64,000 nt of DNA from NCBI GenBank assembly GCA_033032175.1, contig CM065309.1:7936001-8000000 (forward strand), in the 5' to 3' direction. The notes under the pieces are model-generated. The model saw only the letters and a program-made list of their open reading frames with translations, ran no database searches and had not been told where the DNA came from. A program made the position numbers and the translations under genes. This document shows positions 1 through 14,600 of this stretch, piece after piece; position 1 is the first letter of the stretch; every line of letters begins with the position of its first letter. The DNA comes from Saturnia japonica. Taxonomy: Eukaryota; Arthropoda; Insecta; Lepidoptera; Saturniidae.

Positions 1-1640
1 CTTTTTTAATTGAAATAAAGATGTGTATGTGTATTGTATTTAGTTTTTTTTTTAATTCACTTATCTTTCTGGCCCACCCTGTAAATTCTATGTTAAAGAG
101 TTAACTCCAGTCATGCGGGAAAGCTGACACTCCCCATATTTTTCCTTTAAAACGATATTCTTCGTGAATAAAATCATACTCACTTCCTACTCTTTTTTTT
201 ATTGTGGAGAAACGCGTCATGGGTACTCACTCGCCCGGGGGGACGAGTGGTTATGTGAGACTCCTACTCAGTAAAACTCCACGGTGTACCATCCGCCGCC
301 GTAATGGGCGACATGGGTCCGCAGACTTCCTACTCTTAGTGCAAGTAGAGCCAACCATTACTGTACCTACATAATGATATCTACACATCTGATACCAGCC
401 CACCAGCCAAACAGTTTTAGTTTCAAAATGCTTGTATACTATACAACAGAAGTCCATTTTTAACATAACATTTTTCAAAACATTTACGTCACATTTGCCC
501 TATACATGACCTCCTTCACAAATCATCCAACTGAAACAATGAAACATCCAATAGTACTAGAGCCGCTAATTCTAATTTATTACAATTATATAGAATGTTT
601 GAACAAGTGTAACACGACGTCGCGCGTCGTTAGTGTTCACCATTATGTTATGTTCATTATAGAATTTTCCACAAAGATCTTAATTATTATACATATACAT
701 AAAATATATTATATAGGAAAAAAGATTCAACATAAATTCTTTATGTAGCCTTTTCACCGACATTCAAATTTTAAAATTTTTTTACTATCACAAAAGAATA
801 ATCACAGATTTAATTGCATTATTTTTATGTAAAATAATTAATGAAATTCGATTCTAAAAGGTTGCCCTTAATTTTATAAAGTAAAAATAGTTACTATATT
901 ATCTGTTCCTGATGTGCATGAATGTAATAACCATTTGCTGGCTTTTAAGAAAATGAAAAACTTTCAATTTAAATAAATACTTAATGAATTAATTTCTTTT
1001 TTTTATGTACCTATAGTGCAAAACAGGTACCATAAAACGCTATACTACACCACTATATTACTTACTAATCTTGAGTCACTAGATTTACTCAGAAAAGTTA
1101 TCATCAAAGGAAAATATTGGAAGTCTAAACTACCTTGAACATTTCTGGGTATTTAGAAATATCGACTTTGAATTTATTGTGGTTTTCCACGAAATAGGTT
1201 AACTGAGCCGCCGGCAGCTAAGAAAGAAACAATCTGGAGTCCCGCCAAAACTTTATTACATTTAATGATGTTAACTTATTAATTAGAACAGGCCGACGAC
1301 ACTACACGCGAACATTAGGTACGGACAGCCTCCATACTGCATGGTAAATAATCTGGAATGTAGTAATAATTCATCGAAGTTTTAGAACGTTCCCGACGCC
1401 TAGCTAAATTTGTTTTCTGAATCATGTTTCGCAATAACAGACGGTTGCGGTGGCTGTATTCCTACGCTACTACAGTGATATATATACATATATATGTATA
1501 TGTTTTCCGACCACCTAGTTTTTCCTATAAACTTTTAAAGCGTCATCAAAATCATAAACAGACAGCATTTCTCATTCGTTACATGTCATGAAAGAAGGAA
1601 GTTTTTACATTTAAATTCTGGCTAAACAAACTGTTTTAGA
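1..1640. other. Non-coding, with a probable dispersed repeat at about 195-420
   Basis: No convincing coding exon. The GC-rich block at about 195-420 (containing CTCGCCCGGGGGGACGAGTG and CCATCCGCCGCCG) looks like the end of a lepidopteran LINE or SINE, but I cannot name the family and see no second copy here. The rest is AT-rich and featureless. Confidence 0.4.
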
Positions 1641-1649
1641 CTAAAGTAG

Positions 1650-2070
1650 GTACTAAGTGATTTGTGTAACAAACAAATAGGTATTCTTTCGCTAGTCAAG
1701 AAAAAACTGGTTAACACTAATACTGGCGACACTTTTCTTTTAACAAGTAGTAGTTTATATCCCATGGATCATAATTTTCGACCTTTTTTACACATCATTA
1801 CTCCTTCGAGCTGTTTCTGCAGCACTGGTGCCTCGGTAGAACTCGTACTCGTAAATATACCGATATTTCATGTTTTCCATGGTGCGGTAATAAGCGACGC
1901 CAAAGAAAATAATTATGAGGAAAAAACAAATGAATGACTGTTTTCAAAACACAAATGTACCAGCTAAATGAATTTATAAATTTGAATTTCTAATTCTTAA
2001 CCAAAGAGGAGATATTTCAGATCAAAGTGGTCAGTACGAAAAAACGCTAATTTCATATGTAAGGACCTAA
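1650..2070 (-). mobile_element. mariner 5' fragment (cecropia-type)
   Basis: Reverse-strand translation gives YEFYRGTSAAETARRSNDV, the helix-turn-helix start of mariner transposase, near 1800-1880. The right end (to 2070, then TA) has inverted repeat TTAGGTCCTTACATATGAAA, matching the complete mariner at 13375-14627. The left inverted repeat and catalytic domain are missing, so this is a dead relic. Confidence 0.75.
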
Positions 2071-2409
2071 TATTAACCGAAAGCTTACAACAGTATTTTA
2101 CCTGTTACCGAGATGTAATAAACCATGGATCGTGATGTCTATTTTATAGCGATAATCTATCGAGTGTCCTTAGACTATATAAATTAACTTTATTTTTCTT
2201 AATTTTTAATTATATTTGTAGAGAAGTTTACCGATACTGTGCTCGCTATTTTAAATTAATTTAAACCAGCGGATTCCAGCCTCTATGCTCTCCTCTATAC
2301 GTATCCATATATTTTTTTGTACAGTAGTTAATTAAATAAAAAATGAAAATTACGATTGAGGTGATATAAATTTATGTTTGAATATTTATAAGAATATATT
2401 TTATGTCGC

Positions 2410-2580
2410 AAGGCTGTGTGGCTCGAGAGGCTCTCGCCCACTATGACGCCTATTTACCCGCCTTATTTCTAAAATAGAATCCATTGAAACTGCGTTGTTT
2501 ACTGGCGAGGGAGCGACTGGAGCGGCAGTCCGCGATCGCACACTGTACGAAACACGTTCGCGATATTAAGTGTTCAGACA
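2410..2580 (+). promoter_or_regulatory. Zasp52: Candidate alternative promoter and 5' UTR of Zasp
   Basis: GC-richer stretch with several CpGs immediately before the ATG at 2581, standing out from AT-rich surroundings. No clear TATA box is seen. TTCAGAC at 2572-2578 loosely resembles an arthropod initiator. That this is an internal promoter is inferred from the first exon lacking PDZ sequence. Confidence 0.35.
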
Positions 2581-2658
2581 ATGGCGGTCAACCCCAATTT
2601 CTTCCCCAACGGGTACCAGGACCCCAAGCATCCCGAAGATGAAGTTGTCTCCAACTGG
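2581..2658 (+). CDS. Zasp52: Zasp coding exon 1 (alternative N-terminus)
   Basis: ATG in good context (A at -3, G at +4) opens 26 codons starting MAVNPNFFPNGYQDP and ending VVSNW, followed by donor GTGCGT. It ends in phase 0 and joins the phase-0 start of the next exon. I do not recognise this N-terminus from other Zasp proteins. It is supported by GC content above the surroundings, an open frame and phase fit. Confidence 0.6.
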
Positions 2659-5600
2659 GTGCGTCCATACTTTAAGCGTACTATACAATATGTTTATTTC
2701 CATATGCGGTAAATTACAAAATGTACCAACCTAGTTTGAATTTAAGTCAGTGTGTGAATGGTGGAAGCGATACGTTATATTCGAGGGTAACCTAATTGTG
2801 GAACACTTCAATCGCGCGTAATGTTACATATTATGTGATGTAATATCCCCAGTTCTTATATATTTAGAGAAATATTTCATATAATCTACTTTGTTCGAGA
2901 TATGACAAATAAAATTAAATTTAACAACTTACCACATCTTAACAAAATTTAAATGCTGTTGTTGTTTATTGTAGTGCTTAGCGTTTTTTTAATGTAAATA
3001 ATGTGATTTAAACGTGATTATTTATCATAAAACTATTAATTCTGTATCCTATCGGGGTCATTCATACCTGTTATTTTTTTTTTTTCATTTAAAAAATATA
3101 GCCTACGTATTGTAACATATTTGAGTATTACAGAAGAGAAATATTTAGTAATAACGGAAACATTTACCATTTGAAATCTGATCTAACAGAAATATCTATG
3201 GCCCCAATTTTAATGAATATAAATAGTGAATCTACGTTTAAAAAGTAGGTATACAGTAGCATCTGCAAGGAATGTCTGTAGCTTTGAGGTACATTAACAA
3301 TCAACGTGTATGTCAGTGCAGCTGCTATAGAATACAATAACATAATGAAGTTAAAATGAGTAAATGATGTATATTGTCTCTAATAAATTCATTTTATTAC
3401 AAATATTTGTTAATTTGCATTGAATACGTAATTTTTATCTCTTTGTAATATTCAAATGGCTAAAAACCATCTTGTAGGTCATGTTATTAAGTAATCATAA
3501 CTTGACATTAGGTATTTTCATCCACCCGACCAATCTGAACATTGTAGCGTGGCGGGAATCGAACCCTAACGATTGTAGAGCCTCTATGCAGCTATGTAAG
3601 CAATTCGCTATTCTTATTCATTAAATTTTTAGTTCAATCCATACTTTTATTATAATTGCGAAAGGAACTCTGTGTCTGTTTGTTACCTTGAACCTAAACC
3701 TCTGAACCGATCGCAATGAAATTTTCCATAGAGGTAGTCTCGGAACTGCAGAAGGACATACTACGAAAAACACGCATATGAAGTCGCGGGGAACAGCTAG
3801 TTTCGTTATAATTTAATCATTAACTCTCTTTAAGTAATGAAGCTACTTTTGGCGTAATTATATTGACCACGGTAATTGTAATTTCAGCTCAAAAGGTACC
3901 TATATTTTTTCATTGTTGTTGTTTTCTGCATTTAAGGACTTTTCTTTTCTGATCGATTTCTTTAATAAGTTGTATAATCAATTAGGTACAAAAGCGGAGG
4001 TACTATTTTATTATTTCCGTTTATCTTATCAATAAGAATAATATACAGTATACGGGCTGCGGGCTATTGCCTGAAAAAATTAGTCAAAACGTCGTGAATC
4101 ATTTGTTATTGAAGAATATTATGCTCAATACTTCATTCGATTGACAGCTTTGATGACGAGGAACTTTGATTAGAATTCTGGCAGTATATCATACGACCCA
4201 TTTTGATATTAAATGGCCAAGCTGTCCAACTATTTTCGCATCAATGTCACATTGCTAACATTTTTACACCCACTTGAACCATCAACGCGAATGAGTACCG
4301 CGAGTCGTGAACGTGTTTGTAACGCGTATGAGGTCTGAGCTTTACACTGTTCATGACAAAAAATTACACGTTATTTGCGAATTGAAATATACACATTTCC
4401 TATTCGACATGATTAATAACAGGCGGAAACAAAACCCATATTATCGTCAGCCTTTAAACACAAAATTCACAGTTGTCGGTTATGCGGTTTCTAATTCAAT
4501 TATATGCAACCTATTAATTATTTACCAAATTTTTCGCGGATCAAATTTTTGCCGGAACATCATGTGGTAGACTTATGGTAATTCATAAACTTATGTCATT
4601 TGGCTCTATGTTATGTAATTTTGGCGGCATTTTACGTGATGTAGTATGATTATTGTGCACAAGTTAACTGGATTATAAAGAATAACTAGGAACATGCATT
4701 TTAAATTGCCACTAAAACTCCCTGTACAGTTTTAACAAGGGACCGGCATCTCGTCAGAGCCATGTTTGAAGACATTTCCACAATTGTGGATGTACACAGT
4801 TGTCATTATTTAAAAAGAAGAATATTTTTTTCAAGAAAATTTATACCATCATCTTTTATCCCGTTCGGTGTTTCCATGGCCATGCACGATAAACACAAAT
4901 AAACGAGAATAATTTATAACGAATACGATACAAAAAAAAACGATCTAATCGTTTCATATAATTTTTATTTTAGATTCAAGGTTAAGGAATGATGTTCTTG
5001 AATGTCTCGTATCTCTCAAATATTTCATATCTACTAAAGTACCGACTCTTATTATTGGGGAGCTTTGTATTTTCTGCAACAACAACGGTCTTACGGTCTA
5101 CCTACATCGTACCAGTTCTATAGCAATTGTCTCAAATTTTCTGTGAATTCACTAACTCACACTTAAATTTCACACACGTACAACTTTCACGGATAAGTTT
5201 TGCCTTAAAGGGCTATACTTGTAAGTATATAAATTAGAATGTAATAAGAAACAAAACAAAAAGAGCCAACGTGTGGTAATATTTAGGGAAATAATGAAAA
5301 CACATTAATTATTGTCAATACTGAACGAAAACTATTGTAAACATTACAAAATCGACAAACATAGAACATTGCGTCAGTAGCGAAAGCTTTGACTGTTATA
5401 AACAAGACGCAAATAAACGGATCTGTGTTCGCTCATTACACAAGTCCTTCTTACCGCTACTAGTAACAATAGATGTGTTTTTATTAACGTTATTCCAATT
5501 CATTTTCTTTAATTTGTTAATAGATACACGCAATTTGTATATTTGATAACTATTTCCATGACCTACATTTATTCCACGGTATAAATAAAACTGTGTCAGT

Positions 5601-8600
5601 AATCATAAACTATACGAATCATCCTCGCTATTAAAATTAGAAATAACGCATGAATTTCTATACGTTAGAGCAGGTTACCTACAGTGAGTAGATTAATTAT
5701 TTATTCAATGTCTAATTTATTTTACACTAGAACGAAGAAAATCGTTGAGTATTAATCTTATTGTATTTAATAAATTAGATAATCTTGTACATTTAAGTCA
5801 ATTATAACAAATATTAAATTGCTGTATTCTAAGATTCTGTAAAATCTCTTTGTAGATATCTCTGCACTTGTCGCAGCCCGACTGATAAAATACCTCAACC
5901 TTGTATTGTGTTTTTGCGGTGAGTAGGGTTTCCAAAGCTCTTTGGAGAAAGCGTACAAGATTGAGATGTGCGGACAGCGCACTGGTGATACCCCTGGTTT
6001 TACAAGGGTCTATAGGCCATGATAACCACTTATCATCAGGCGGGCCGTAAGTTTGTTTGCCACCTTAGTTGTTTTGAAAAAACCTCTATGTAAAATTAAT
6101 ATGCAAGCACTTCAAGTAGAATAAAACTTTATGTAAAACAAGACGATTAAATCCTACTTGCTTGATATGCATGGAAGCAATCTCTATATTCCTAGCGTTA
6201 CCGGAATAATTCAGTATTTTAAAATAATGAAGGCAAAGCACACAATATTTAAATGTGCATACATCACATTCATACATAGCATTGCGTTAGTCAACGTTAG
6301 GTGAGCAATCAACCTTAGCTGTGTTACGAGTAAGTATATAACGCGATGTTACATCCTCAGCCGTTTTTACAATGGACCACGTAAGCTACTATTTCAGTAC
6401 CTATTTCTAATGTGAGCCAACTATTTTAGATTTAACTACATATACAAAATTACAAATTGATCGCAACTGTTTCGAAGTCATGTTATAATTCGATCTTTAC
6501 TTATCTTTACGCTTCTATTGAAGCAGTGCGTAATAATTACCTACATTAACTAATTTAGATTAAAGTACATATTTAATTAAGTATTATATTATTTTTAAAT
6601 TTTGAAGTAGTTATTGATATTTCGTTGGTGGTTAGATTTATCCAAGCACGTAAAGCATTGTGTTAAGAAGTTTAGAAAAAAAATTACTTTGCACGTAAAT
6701 AGGTAATCTCATTTTCTTCTTCTGGAACTTTTAAAGCACCTTTTTATTCGATGATATCAATGTCTTTTTAACGGATTACACTCATTTTCGATAAGAGTGA
6801 CGTTGCTACCTTAATATAAAGTTTAACTTTAAATATCAATTTATTTATTAACCGACTTTAAAAAAAAACAGGAGATTATCAATTCGAACGTATATATTGT
6901 TTATGGATGTACAGCCATAACTTCTTTGTTTATGAACCGCTCTAGATGATTCTTTTTTTCATTAGCATTAGACTTTGAACTTCGAAGATACCTACACCAG
7001 GCAATATCTCATCATTGAAGTTGATTTCCTTTTTTGTTAATAATTATCTTGTTTAAGTAGGTACAAATTATTTCCCTAGGCAAAAACATGTAAGTAACTA
7101 ATTTTTGCTGCAATCTGGACTCGTATGCGACATCTTCATTTACTTTATATTTACGAACAAGAGCGCTGGCTAGAATTTACTTTGCATGCGCATTGTAAGC
7201 TGCTGTAATTTTTCCGTTGAAAAAAATGTACAATTTTTAAATGATCTAACTAAAATATACGAACAAAATATCGAAATATGCATGACGGGATGAAAATTGC
7301 CTATGCAACAACATTTACCGTAAGACCACAGAGGCATTATAAAATACATTATGTTGTTTTTATATTCTGCCTACGGAAAATGACTGCACTCTGACCAACA
7401 AAAGATATTATATATATCCATCGGAAGTCGTCCATACCAAGCTAAGCCGAAACCCATTAGATAACTAAATTTCAACGATGGCTGTTAAACTAACGCGACG
7501 TCAATAATATTTGTAGAGAGAGATTTCTTACCATGTATGTTCCATGTGTGTACCATGGGATGTTCTTACCATCTTACCAGCTAACATTGATCACCATTTT
7601 CACGTCTATCGTTCAATAGCGCTTGCTGGTAAAGTTTATGTACCTAGGATGTTACTGAACATACTTTACACAAAGTTCTTCTTCGATATTATTTAATAGT
7701 AACTTTGTTCATTCAAAATTCTGCCAACGTCACGTGAATATAATATATGTCTAATCATTCTTGTAATCTTTAAAAATAACTTTAACAAGATGGCGGCTCC
7801 CTTAATAAAACTGTCTAGTAAGTGTTTGTGGCAACTTAAAATGCATGTTCCTAGTTATTATTTATTACAATCCACTTCACTTGTACAAAATAACCAAATA
7901 CATCACGTAAAATTCAGCCAAATTACATAACAAAATAATAATGAAAACACCAACTTACAGATCAAGATCCCACCAAAAACTCCTTAAACAATGTTATTAA
8001 ATTATAAATATTCTAATATTGTTTTATAGCCTTACCGCACGACACCCCTGGTATTGCCAGGAGCGAAGGTCCGCCGCGAGCCTGGCCCCACAGAGAGCTA
8101 CCTGCGCCACCACCCTAACCCAGCTATGAGAGCGCCCCCCAACCACGATTACCGCGATACACTGATGAAACAAAAGGTAAACATTGCAATTAATATTAAA
8201 CGAAAATTTATAATATGTCCTGAAATAAATCGATAGAACTATAATATAAATATTAGGGGTTAAAGTATGAAGTTGCCGATTTTTAGATTTTTAATATTGA
8301 CTAGTGTGAATATCGATATCTCTCATTCTATCTACTTTAAAACTGCAAAGTCATATTAAATAATATCCTTCAAAAAAGGGAGGTTCTCATTTCGAATATA
8401 CATTTTTTTAAGGAAGGGTTGGATCAAGGTTTGTTCCCTTTTAATTTCATTGGCTTTGTACCTTCGACTTCAAAATTTCTTGTGATATAGCTGACATTTT
8501 TTTTTAAATCAGTTTTTGAAGTGAAACTTCTTTGTGCGCATGAGGGTAAAATTTTTACGGATGCAACGCGTCACCAAGACTCGTCAGGAAAATGCGAAAC

Positions 8601-11600
8601 TTTTTGAGAGAGAGAGAGGGATAGAGCGATTGAGAGAGAGTGATAAAAGGCGAACGTAACATGAAGCACGTAGCCATGGAGACAATGAGTTAAATTTATA
8701 AATAAACATTTTGTGACAAATTTGTAAATCGTTGTTGCAGCAGTTGTTCAGAGTAAGTAATATATTTGTTTTTTTTGTTAATATACATTTTTTTATGATA
8801 ATTCTTTTGAAGGTTAGGTAGTTTTAATATTTACAAATAACATGTAGCATTTTAATTTGCCACTCGTCATTTAAGAATTTAATATACTTAATATTTTTAT
8901 GACAATTAAATTCCTAACATATCTTCCTTTTTCTCTCCCTCTAAGTCTCGGAAATCTAAAGCTTTAGATCTAAATTTGTTTGCCAATGAAGTTTCACTTC
9001 TGACCTGTATACTTTGTAAGCACTCATTTGTTTTCCCGCGTTTTTGATTTTTCTTTGATATCGCTGTTTCTGTAACCATGGAAAAATCGAAATTCGCATT
9101 ATTTTCCAATACGAATTGCCTCGAGGCACCGAGGGAGCACAGACGGCACGCAATATCAACGAACCCGCCACGTCCACCCTCCCCTGCGGCAACTCAAGTC
9201 TAGGTCCGTTCCCTCGGTGTTGAATCCTTGAGTCTAGCAGCCGTTCGCGCGATACAGTGACACTGCACTTGCATTCATTAGCTACCAACAGACACCACTG
9301 CACCCCACACACCAGCAAAAGTACATGAACAATAATTGCCAGCACAATTCATTATTAAATAACTTTCATGAAAAAATATGTTTCTTGTTTTCTATATAAA
9401 ACGGCAATTTTATACTTTAACTCCTTATTATTAAAGTAATTAACACCTTTCTCGATAGATATTTATGGGCATAAATGAAAGTGAAATGACGTTCGTTGGC
9501 AAGCGCAATCACTTGAGAACTGCTGGACCGATTTAATTAATTGTTCTTTTAAAATGTTATTAATTGTCCGAAAGGGGTTTATTTTTATTTTGTTTTGTTC
9601 GCAATGGTCCTGGAGATGTTTTCAGAAGAAAAAATCAGCTTGGCTATATTATGTAGGTGGCGCTGTGGTCGAATTATTGACCATTGGAAAAGGCAAAACC
9701 ATGTCAGGCAAGCCAGAGTTGATATTAAATGTAAACTATAACTAGTAATAAGTTTAAAACAATTGATTTGTATTTTAATAAATCATATTATAGTGTTACT
9801 GTAAGTTCAATATAAATTTATTGTCGGACTGGTTCAATTATGGTTTGGGTGTTATTGGACTTTAGGACATACAATATAGGTTCAATATAATTTATATCGT
9901 AAATGAGAAAGTGCATTCTTCTCGGTAAAGAATTGACGCATAGAAAATTAAAGAATACTGATTCAAATCAGTAGGTGTGTGTGTGTGTGTTACTCGTAAA
10001 AGTAGTTAAAGTATTTATAAAATGTTAAACTAATAGAATTTCAATGCCTTCTTCCATCTCTATTTCAATACTGACTTATATACACGCATCTATACATCCA
10101 CATATTTTACAGCTGCCTACTCACATCTTTATGCATTCTTGTGAAACCATAAAAATTTGGTTAATATAAATTAATTAATTTTAACGTAATTGTAGGTATC
10201 TAAAGATATATTCCAAAGCACAAAATGGTTAAAACGATTTTCTAAAATGTATTATTAACAGGCAAACAAAATTGCACCTTATTAAATTAAATATTTAGCG
10301 TTGAGCAAAACGATATTCTTGAATAAGTTATTTTTGAAACGGATACGTAAACTCCTAAACAATAGTTGTAAGATTTCTTCTCGCAGCTGTTCAACACATA
10401 ATAACACATAACAATGACTGGTTTTGTTACGTATTACATAAAATGTAATTTTGCAATTGGTGTGTTCACTCGTGTTTTCTGATAAAGGTGGCCGAGTCGA
10501 TGTTGCAGCGAGTTGTGAATGAAGACGGACCTAAGGTGGTTTAATAAAAGAATTGTGTGAGAAAGCGTTAATCAGCTTCAAGCATGTCATACGACAAACT
10601 TCTGTTACGAAGCCGATCTTTTTTATCATTTCAGCGATACACTGCATGATTGAACCTACATTTTAAAATTAGTTATTTAAAATATTTTTTTCATTACATA
10701 TTTTGGAAAATTATAATAACCTACTGCAGCACAACAACCTGTAAATATTTTAAAGTAAAAAAAAACATATTTTTGTGTCATGCGTTGTTTACCATAAATA
10801 ACTTTCACGCAATGTATCGTTTATTTCATAGTTCCATGACATCTCATCTGTTTTAAGCTTCTTTTTCTCGTTGTTTATTTACATCTAAGTGTCGCATCAA
10901 ACTTCATCTGGAAATGTGGTTACGAGAAACACCTTTTTTATACCTATAAAATTTCTTTTGTTATATTAGTTTAACATATTCCAGATTTTATCATTTTCAA
11001 GTTAATTAATAAAATAAATACATACATTCGTTATAACGTATATCGATGTTTGTTTTGTATTTCATTAATAATTCTACAAAATTAAATTGATCTTCCCAAA
11101 ACTACATCATTTATGTAAAGCAATTTTGAATATTGTATATACGTAGCTGATAACTATATATTATGTATAGCTCCATGATGTATTCGATGTTAACCAATAA
11201 ATACTCCTTTTCTACTATTTTACATATTTAAATATATAATAAAAAATTTGTTTGTCATGGCTTCAGGTGGTACACAAGCAATTCAACTCGCCCATAAATC
11301 TGTATTCAGACCAGAACATCGTAAATTCGATCAGGCAACAAACGTCCCCTTTGCCGTGAGTATCATTACAAGTATTAAAATGATCCGTATTAAATAACGA
11401 TCTAGTTATAGAAGCAAATAGACTATTCACAGAAATTTCCGAAGTTCAAGTATATGTAGTCATAACGACGTATTGCAAGCGGCCAGAGGCCACGCATTTC
11501 TTGGCACTGGTTTTGAACAACATGGCTGAATGCCAGACTGAAAATTACCTAAGAAAATAACCTTCTGGAAAATATTGTATATAGTTATTCCCACACTTTA

Positions 11601-14600
11601 TTGTATATACATTTTAAAGAAATCCTTTGCTTTGCATTACATGAAACTTGGGTACGTTCAAAAGTACCTCCCTTGATTGTGATTATTAACAAATAATTGG
11701 CGAGGTACTTATATTTAGTTATTGTCTTATAAAGCAATAATAAATTATTTCTTTGATCACATAGCGCTAACGGCCATTACGGACGGCCGCACGTTGTCAA
11801 GAGGCAAGTGTTTTACTAGAAACACCATAATACAACAGTCGACGCTCATCACCCTCATGACGCATTAATGCTTATTTTATCTTTATTTTGCTACCTATCA
11901 GTTCTCGCAAACTTTATCTATTTTACGCCACGCTCTCGTATTTAATGTTAAGCATGGTGACATCGCGTCGTCGAGCTGTTGCTAAATGATCTTTAAAATA
12001 AATTTGCTCGTCACAATCGCCGTACTAATTGGTTCCATACTGGACCGGTGTGGCGATATCACTATTCACACCAGTATTTTTAAGTAATTTATATAATCGA
12101 ACATATTTAATGATAATTAAGATAATGAACTTATTCTACATGATTAATGTTAGTATATTTATTGACCTCTCCTTCCTGAAACACAAACACGACTAAACGT
12201 CGACCGTCGTACGTACTTTGTACTAACGGCTTCCGCGTCCCCTCTAACGTCCTACGTTGTCGAGTCTAATGTGTTTCTCTCTATTATTGTGTTGCGCCCG
12301 CTAACCGACTAAAAACTAACGACCCGCGTCCCCCCGTCCGGCCGCATCCCCCCGCCTGTCTCTCGTTCGCCGGAGCGCAGTAACAAGCCCGTCGCCGTGC
12401 CGTACGACCCAGCCAAGTCGGAGACGTACCGCGCCCTGCAGGAGGACGGACTCGGCGACGCTGTGCAGGAGATGCCCACGCCTGTACAACACAAGGTCTT
12501 CCAAGCACCAGTTAATAAGGTACGGCCACTTTTTACCATCAACTATTAGATACCTTTGAATATACATTCAATGTTAGGAAGCAAAGGGGTTACCTTAGTT
12601 TGACATCACATTTACATTATATGTGTCTTTTTTACATAAATTTTGTACATAATATGATGTATTAGTGATGTCAAATATAGGTCAGTTGTTCACTGAGCAT
12701 GATTTTGAGTGTACATAATATGTTACCAACACTAAAACCGGTCTGCGTCCATATCCAAGGTCTATCATAAATAGGTAGCTTAATAATTACAATACCCGTC
12801 TGTAAATATCCTACTGCTAGGCAAAGGCTTCTTCCCGAGAGAAGGCAAATCACCACGCCAGCCCATGACGTATTGGCGATGTTAAACGCCCAGAACCCTT
12901 ATTATTCCCACATACTGTAACATTACAAGAACATTTCTAAAGTGTTCCGTCGGTACGATATTTTTGCTTCACCGTCAGCCAAATAGTATCACTAAATTCA
13001 AATTGGTAAATTTACGCGAATTCCGAGAAAAATCATTGGTCCATGCCGTGGTTTGAACATGAGGACATCTAATTGACATTCCTGCGATCTAAACCGGACT
13101 AAATTCTAAGTTGCACATCTTATGGCAGAGCATGTTATTAATTGTACCTACTGTTCAAATAGGAACACAGTAGCCCGTGCTACTGTTTTGCGGCAGGAAT
13201 GAGTACTGGGCTCCCTGCAATAGTACTTCATAAAAATCCAAACATTCTTTTTTCATTCTAATTTATATTGTATACAGAGGCCGGTGCCCACTCCGAAACA
13301 AACGAAGCAACCCGATGCGACCTCTAAAGGAAAACAAACGACTTTCGTAAGTTCTATAACCATTTTTAATGTTATTAGGTTCTTACATATGAAATTAGCG
13401 TTTTATATAGAAAAAGTAAAAGGAAAAAATATTATGAAATTATACATTTAATCAATCGAAGTATGTAACATTATTATCTATGCACTTTCGGCATTTTAGA
13501 AGTAGTTCATTGATTCCTTTGCTGAAAAAATAGTGGGAGCGAGAATCAATAAAATATTTAAAGGCGGGTTGGACAGCCTCATCGGAATTGAATTTTTTTT
13601 CCTTGCAAAAATTGTCCAAATTCCGAAAAAAGTGGTAATCTGTTGGAGCAAGGACATGGAGTATGGTGGTGTCGGAGACATTCCAACCGCAGTTCCTCTA
13701 ATTTAGCTTAAGTATGGGGTTTAGCGTTGTCCTGAAGCAGCAGTGGGCTAGAGAGATTGTGGCCAGTCTCGGTTGTTTAATGGTTAGCTTTTCCATCATG
13801 GTTTGCAATCGATACAGATCTGCATTGTCTGGCCAGATCTTAGTAAGCGGTGGTTTATGACACCAGTACTGGTTCCACCAAACACTCACCGTACATTTTT
13901 CTGAGTCAACTTTCGCTTGGGATAGGATTTGGCCGGTTCTCCTAGGTTCAACCATGACCGTGATGAGCGTTCCCGATTATCGTAAAGGATGCATTTTTCG
14001 TCACAAGTACCTATACGATTCAAAATTCCCTTGTTATTGTGACGGTTGAGTAATGTAACGCAGCACTCAATAAGTGTTTGTTAGTGTGCTTCAGTCAATT
14101 CATGTAGTACTCATTTCTCGAGCTTTTTGACTTTTCCAATTTGTTTCAAGTGAACTAAAATTATTTTTTCACTCATTTCGAAGCCTGCCGTTAACTCTGG
14201 CGTGGTTTGCGATGGATCTGCTTCCACGATCACCTTTAATACTTTACTAACCGGCCGTCCACAGGGTTTGTTTCGTAGGTCAAAATTTTCAGAATGAAAA
14301 CGTTGGAATCAAAAACGTACCATGCTTTAATTTACAGTAGCTTCCCCATACACATCATTAATCCTTCAAGCAGTTTCTGCAGCGCTGATGCCACGGTGGA
14401 ACTCGTATTCGCAAATAACGCGATATTTTGTTTTCCATTTTGTAAAAAGAACGATTTTAAAGAAAAATCAAATAGCGCGACAACAATTTAATCACTCAAT
14501 TCGAAACATAAATACAAAAGCCTAAATTAGAAATAAATTTGAATTTGAAAATCCTAATCAAACGCCAGATATTTGAGATCAAAGTGGCCAGTTTAACAAA

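Noticed and set aside
2469..2477. CTAAAATAG upstream of Zasp as a MEF2 site
   Set aside because: One base shorter than the CTA-four A/T-TAG consensus, so not a valid match despite the attractive muscle context.
12284..12567. Overlapping reverse-strand frames across Zasp exon 5
   Set aside because: They are by-products of a GC-rich exon; the forward frame matches Zasp52 and splices in phase.
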